Below are positions 59,601 to 64,000 of a DNA stretch of 64,000 nucleotides, piece by piece. Made by a program: the position numbers and the translations under genes. Location of the stretch: assembly GCF_020283565.1 (NCBI RefSeq), contig NC_060063.1:7772563-7836562 (forward strand). The letters run 5' to 3'. Below the pieces are notes generated by a model. That model was not told where the DNA came from and did no database searches. It was given only the letters and a program-made list of their open reading frames with translations. The DNA comes from Trifolium pratense. Taxonomy: Eukaryota; Streptophyta; Magnoliopsida; Fabales; Fabaceae. Each line of letters starts with the position of its first letter. Position 1 is the first letter of the stretch.

Positions 59601-62600
59601 TTATAATTTTTTTTATTTGCCACACAATTTTAACCATGACAGCAACCTCAATTCAAAACAATGCTTATAATTAATGCATCAACCAGTTCAGTATAACATT
59701 TGTGCTGTAAATGTTTTATGCAGTTGGCGAGTTTCACTTTCAATGCCAGAAGGCACAACTGTGGAACCACCCTATTCTCTAAAGCAGACAGAAGAGTTCA
59801 GTCTTGACGAGGTTACGGTCTAATTTTGTATGCCATGTATTATTTTTAGCTAGCTACACTGTTAATTGAATAGGTTTCTTTGTAATTACATCATAAAGGT
59901 AATGTTGCCACGAGCATATGACTTTGGCAATGCACACCTAAAGTCAGATGTCATCTTTGTTAGTGAGTAGACCCATAGAATCCTTAGGTGCGATACGTGA
60001 AAGAGATTAATCTTCAGCCAACACTTCTTAGATGTGCTTCTTGCAATATTAAATATATATTTATTATAATGTTTTGCAGCTCGGTTTGGTTGTAGAGATT
60101 GTGGAACTGTGAAACTAATAGTATTTTTTCATTAATGAGTTATGTTTCTGATAGAAACTGTTATCAAATTGGATTTGTAAGTTGTAACTACAAACAACTG
60201 TTTTATTGAATAATTCCCCGGGGAAGAGTTCCCAAATCAGAGATAGTACTTTGATACACACACACACCCCATTGAAATTACATAGAACAATGGCAACGTG
60301 ATCACGGTTTCACAAGGGGTTTGAGAGCCTTGTGTCTCTCCTTTTCCAAATAACCACACAATAATTCTAGGATAAACCTTCTAACCTGCGGTTTCCTTTT
60401 TTATTCACATGTAACTAATTAATAACTGCTACTCTTATAAATATTCTTTATAAGAGGCCTAACAGTTTCCAGTTCTTTAATTGCATTCTGATTTCAGAAT
60501 TGTGCTGACAAAAATAATCATTGGAATTGGAAACATTCTTAAATAATAGGTGACATAATTGCACAGACTAGAAATATCAATTCTTAACTTCCTATCATGA
60601 GTCATCATACTACTTCACTACTATAAAAAGTTGAAATAACCACGAAAATTAGAGACGGTAAAAATAAAGTTGGTCACGATATTTAGCGTCTCTAACAGTT
60701 AGTGGCAAACTTATGGACAAACTTTTCCGTCTCTAAATTTTCGTTGCTATTTTAACGTTTTCTTGCAGTGTTTGTATATTATTGATGCAGAATCTTGATG
60801 TTTTTGGTATTGATGTTTTTGAGATTCAAGTTTTCTTTATATAATTTTGTAGAATTGTGTAAATATATGAAGTTCCTTATGTTTGCAGGACTTAGAAGTT
60901 GAGGGAGAACTGCCTGAGAAAGTTATATGTTATGAAGGCGTGTTCTACAATTACTTTAGCATAGGTACTTCAACTTTCTACATTAGTAGTGTTATATATT
61001 GCAACTGCAGTTGAATCTTTACTAATCATTCATGACTATATTGTGTGTCAATTATATAGAACAATACCTCAAAGTTTATGGCAAAATACACCTTGCGGCC
61101 CTTTAAGATTTTTAATTATACCGGACTAGTTCTTTAAGTTTTTTTATTAAATCATAAAACATGTAAAGCATTGCCTTTTTCTTAGTTTTCTGCCCAACTC
61201 TGTTAAAAAGTGCTTACTTACATGATGGTTTTGATGCTGATGTGGCAAGTCCACTGTCCACACAGGATTATAGATAAAAACTATATTTTATAAATTTTAA
61301 ACCAAGAAATTTAGATAAAGATGATGGACTTGGCCACCTGTTTTGAATTTGGACTTGTTCACTGTCGTTTTTCACGAAATGGGGTCTTCTTCTGCGGACA
61401 GTGACAATTTTGGAAATGCAAGGATGTTCAAATTCAACTTGAACTGGCATCCTTTTTATGAAGATGTTGAAGACCAGGTAAAGACGATGGACTTGGTCAC
61501 CTGATTTGGATTTGGTTTCTGAGTTTGAACTTGAAGATGATGAACCTTAAATCTAATTTTTGTTATTTTATTTTATTTTGGGGTTTAAAATCTAGAAAAT
61601 ATAGTTTTTTTTTTTACTATCATATGTGGACTTGCCACATCAACATCAAAACAACCACATAATTCTTTTTTAACAGGAGTTGGATGGAAAACTAAAAAAA
61701 AGGGTTGTGGTGCATAGGTTTTATGACGTAATTGATTAATTTGGTACTAAAAAAACTGGAAGGACTAATATGGTACAATTGAATAACTTAACGTTAAGTT
61801 TGGATGGAGCGTTTTAGAGGAGAAGGGAGCACATACTTTTTCTTTCTTAAATACCCTGAAAGACCGCATATTGTATTTTGCCAAAGTTTAAAGTCAAATT
61901 GCATGCTTGTTGTTATTGATTTAAGTTAGGGTAATTTTAAAATATAATTTTGGACTAGTTATCCATGTTTCCTGTATTTTTCATCTCGAAAAATTTCATT
62001 TTAAGTTTATAATTGTCTAAAGTAATGGCTTCAAAAACTTAACCATGTTGTGTTTCTGCTATTGGGATCGCTTTCCTTTATGCCTAACATTTCATCATTT
62101 TTTCTCTAAATACGTTTACACATAAATGAATCAAAAAGAGGAAATAAACCTTTGCCCTGTCAAATGAAAAAAAATACGTTAAGAAACTACAAATATTATG
62201 GATCACACTTAGATTAATGTTAAAAGAATTTAATATTTTGTACATGTTTTCCATCTTCATTAATATTAATGTAGGAGTTGTCCCACATTTTATTTTGCTA
62301 CCCTGCCTCATCAGTCATCGTAGCTCCTCTAAGATGATATAATACAATTTCTTTTAAAACATAACTTCATTCTTGCCATTGAGATTGCATCATTAAAAAT
62401 TATAACCTTTTCATCTCAAATTGTCCTTTTTTCTTCTTCTAATTGTGCTCATGTTCATCTATGTGCGTTTAATAAAGATATTGAAAGCGATTATCCTTCC
62501 TTTTGTCCTCCTTCCCCGGCTCATTACCATCAATCTAATGATTCACTTGTTTTGTGATCATCCCGCATTTTTTCATCGCATTCCTTCTCATCACTGCTGA

Positions 62601-63556
62601 CGAGACAGATCTAAAGCATGCTAAAGACTAGGAGGGAAATGTAAGCCTCCTATACAAAGGAAAATATTAAATTTTAATTATTCTAAAATTATCCTAAAGT
62701 CATTTGACTTGTAATTTTCCTTGCTCTTCTTATTCTCCATGCTTTGTCCTCATCAACTATCTGATCTTGCTGTCCTTGGTTATAGATTTGAGATATGGTT
62801 TTGAAGGGCATGTGTTGGATGATGTTATAAAACATAGCTCATAAGAGGGGGTGAAGCGAAAGTTAGAAAAAAAATTAAATTTTTTTTTTATAGAAGAAAG
62901 AAAATAGGTGGCAGCAGCTTTGTATAGGTGGCTGCAGGTTCTCTTTTAAGGATGTATCACCTCTTTTCAACAATTTTATGGATTTTTATTTCTATTTGTG
63001 TCGGTCTGTATCTGTTTTGTTGGACTGTCCTTGTTGTTTTGCTCATTTGATAGCACAGGATCAGTTTTAGTTGTTAGGAGGTCCTATATTGCTGAGGTAT
63101 TGGTGTTTGTATTATTGTTTTTTGTGTTCTAGCACTCCTTGTGCTTTGATCACTTCAATGAATGAATTTTTGCTGTTCCAAAAAAAAAAAAAAATATCTG
63201 ACTAGTAACTAACTACCAACAAACTATTAACTAATTACTAACTTACTGATACCAACAAACTATTAACTAATTACTAACTGATACCAACAAACTATAGAAA
63301 TCATCTGTTTTAACATAGATGATAAACTGATATTTAATTTATTTTCATCATGCTTCCAAAAAAACTCTTGAATGCTTGACTTAGGTGTTAATTTTTTATG
63401 GAAACGTTTTGTGATATCTTTTAAAAAACACCAAGTTATATATTTCAGCATTTTTAGATTTAAATATTTACAGGAATGGATGCCCAAGTGGCTTATGGCT
63501 TTCATCATCTGCGTAATGAAAAACCTTACCTTGCTCAAGGACCAATTGCAAATAAG
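56678..63556 (+). CDS. Diacylglycerol kinase, plant cluster II (DGK3/4/7-like), 3' part outside window
   Basis: Seven coding exons join in frame: 56678-57037, 57992-58114, 58549-58686, 58770-58855, 59724-59811, 60889-60964, 63474-63556 (954 nt, 318 residues). The catalytic domain starts near residue 91 ([16 protein letters not shown]), with the ATP-site loop [13 protein letters not shown] at about 162-174 and the conserved [10 protein letters not shown], then the accessory-domain start [20 protein letters not shown]. It phosphorylates diacylglycerol to phosphatidic acid. Cluster II enzymes are about 490 residues without C1 domains, so some 170 residues lie right of the window. The start at 56678 was chosen because upstream in-frame sequence is low-complexity (Tyr/Ile runs). 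Plant DGKs usually read GGDGT; here it is GGDGS. The exon 1 donor (CAG/GTCACC) is weak. Confidence 0.93.
57212..57413 (+). mobile_element. SINE with 17-bp target duplication, DGK intron 1
   Basis: Pol III boxes (CTTAACCAAGG region and GGGTTCGATCCC) are followed by a body and a poly(A) tail. Perfect 17-bp flanking repeats AAATATGAACTATTAGT lie at 57195-57211 and 57414-57430. This is a complete, fairly young SINE insertion in sense orientation. Confidence 0.9.
57552..57838. mobile_element. MITE related to 22465-22741, DGK intron 1
   Basis: The left end CCTGTTTGGATAAACAACTT and the right end AAGCCAATCCAAATAGG are inverted. The interior shares AGCGCTTATCAT and TTTTTATAAGTT with the copy in HHP intron 2. 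Confidence 0.65.
60616..60770. mobile_element. Small CACTA-type MITE, DGK intron 5
   Basis: 155 bp with ends CACTACTATAAAAAG and CTTGCAGTG and longer inner inverted repeats (CACGAAAATTAGAGACG against CGTCTCTAAATTTTCGTTG). Flanks CTT and TTT give a 3-bp duplication with one change. It lies 118 bp before the exon 6 acceptor side. Confidence 0.75.
61079..61881. mobile_element. Foldback MITE with 9-bp target duplication, DGK intron 6
   Basis: About 803 bp flanked by perfect CAAAGTTTA repeats (61070-61078 and 61882-61890). Ends TGGCAAAATACACC and TATTGTATTTTGC are inverted, and inner segments pair again (GATGCTGATGTGGCAAGTCC near 61234 against GGACTTGCCACATCAACATC near 61628). No coding frame. 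The 9-bp duplication suggests a Mutator-type origin. Confidence 0.75.
62880..63193 (+). mobile_element. 3' end of a LINE-type retroposon, DGK intron 6
   Basis: A non-coding segment ending GAATTTTTGCTGTTCC followed by a run of about 15 A, as in plant L1-type 3' ends truncated on insertion. No reverse transcriptase is present and the left boundary is a guess. Confidence 0.5.
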
Positions 63557-64000
63557 GTATTGACTATTAAACTTGTTGAGTTGTTCAATGCATTTTTACA
63601 TACTAAGTTCCTTACTATGTGGTTTCTTTTGTTAAAAGATGAGAACAAAGAGACATGCTACAGATTTAATATGCATGGTAGCTTAGGCTTGGTATTCTCA
63701 AATTGGTGCTCTTATCCTTTGGCCTATTTGCAAACAACATAGTAGCTTAGGCTTTATCTTACAAAGTTAATGTAATAATTATGAGAATAACAAGTATCCA
63801 AATTATTATACCCCAACATTATGTTGGTCTGAGTAAAACTGAATTCAGATTCCTTTAAAATCTCATGTTCATATCTTGTGGAGAATAACATTATGTTGGA
63901 AGCCATTTGATAGTTGGAGAGGATGTAGAAATTGGTGTTATTCGCATAAGTCACTTTTCTCACTATGATATGCCAAAAAACACAAAAAGTTGTTCCATGC
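63557..64000 (+). other. Start of DGK intron 7, continuing beyond the window
   Basis: After the GTATTG donor at 63557 I see no sequence that fits the next conserved DGK block, so the following exon lies to the right of the window. Confidence 0.6.

Noticed and set aside
1..64000. A new multi-gene biological system, gene cluster, CRISPR-like array or defence island
   Set aside because: The four recognisable genes are unrelated housekeeping or signalling types and the rest is repeat-derived; no spaced repeat array or co-directed cluster of unknown genes is present.

Overview
The window is plant nuclear DNA. It is AT-rich, its genes have many introns, and it is full of LTR retrotransposon, CACTA, MITE and SINE sequence. 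The kinds of repeats and the relatives of the four genes suggest a temperate legume (Trifolium/Medicago type); this is inference, since no species marker is visible.

Layout. 1-6030: internal part and one LTR of a decayed Ty1-copia element (copy A, minus strand), cut by the window edge. 6032-7068: two B3-like gene fragments. 7831-8723: two Stowaway-like MITEs. 9418-13553: remains of a CACTA transposon (TNP2 C-terminus with DUF4216, then a broken TnpA/Transposase_24 gene). 16043-17236: a broken plant-mobile-domain-like gene. 18882-23492: an intact 3-exon heptahelical (PAQR/HlyIII) membrane protein gene. 25016-46722: a CLU/TPR protein gene of the TSS/REC family on the minus strand. I rebuilt it as 23 coding exons with every splice phase closing (5349 nt, 1782 residues). 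Its second intron is about 10.4 kb because a young, complete Ty1-copia element (copy B, 35900-43957, TSD AACCA) and a 972-bp Harbinger-type element sit in it. 48385-49626: nested MITEs carrying a segmental duplication. 51901-53856: a small RING-H2 protein gene. 54534-54901: a LINE-type DUF4283 remnant. 56678 to the right edge: the first seven coding exons of a plant cluster II diacylglycerol kinase; the 3' part lies outside.

The four genes look unrelated in function and do not form a pathway or cluster. TSS and the RING gene are divergent, with about 5 kb of repeat-rich DNA between their start codons. I found no operon, CRISPR, tRNA, rRNA or defence-like system. The most interesting structure is the copia family: copies A and B share decayed pol sequence, including two stop codons at matching positions, yet copy B has LTRs that differ at only one base that I could find. 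That is what a non-autonomous family moved by enzymes supplied in trans would look like. A MITE family with 9-bp target duplications and GC-rich palindromic ends, and several duplications inside introns, are secondary points of interest.
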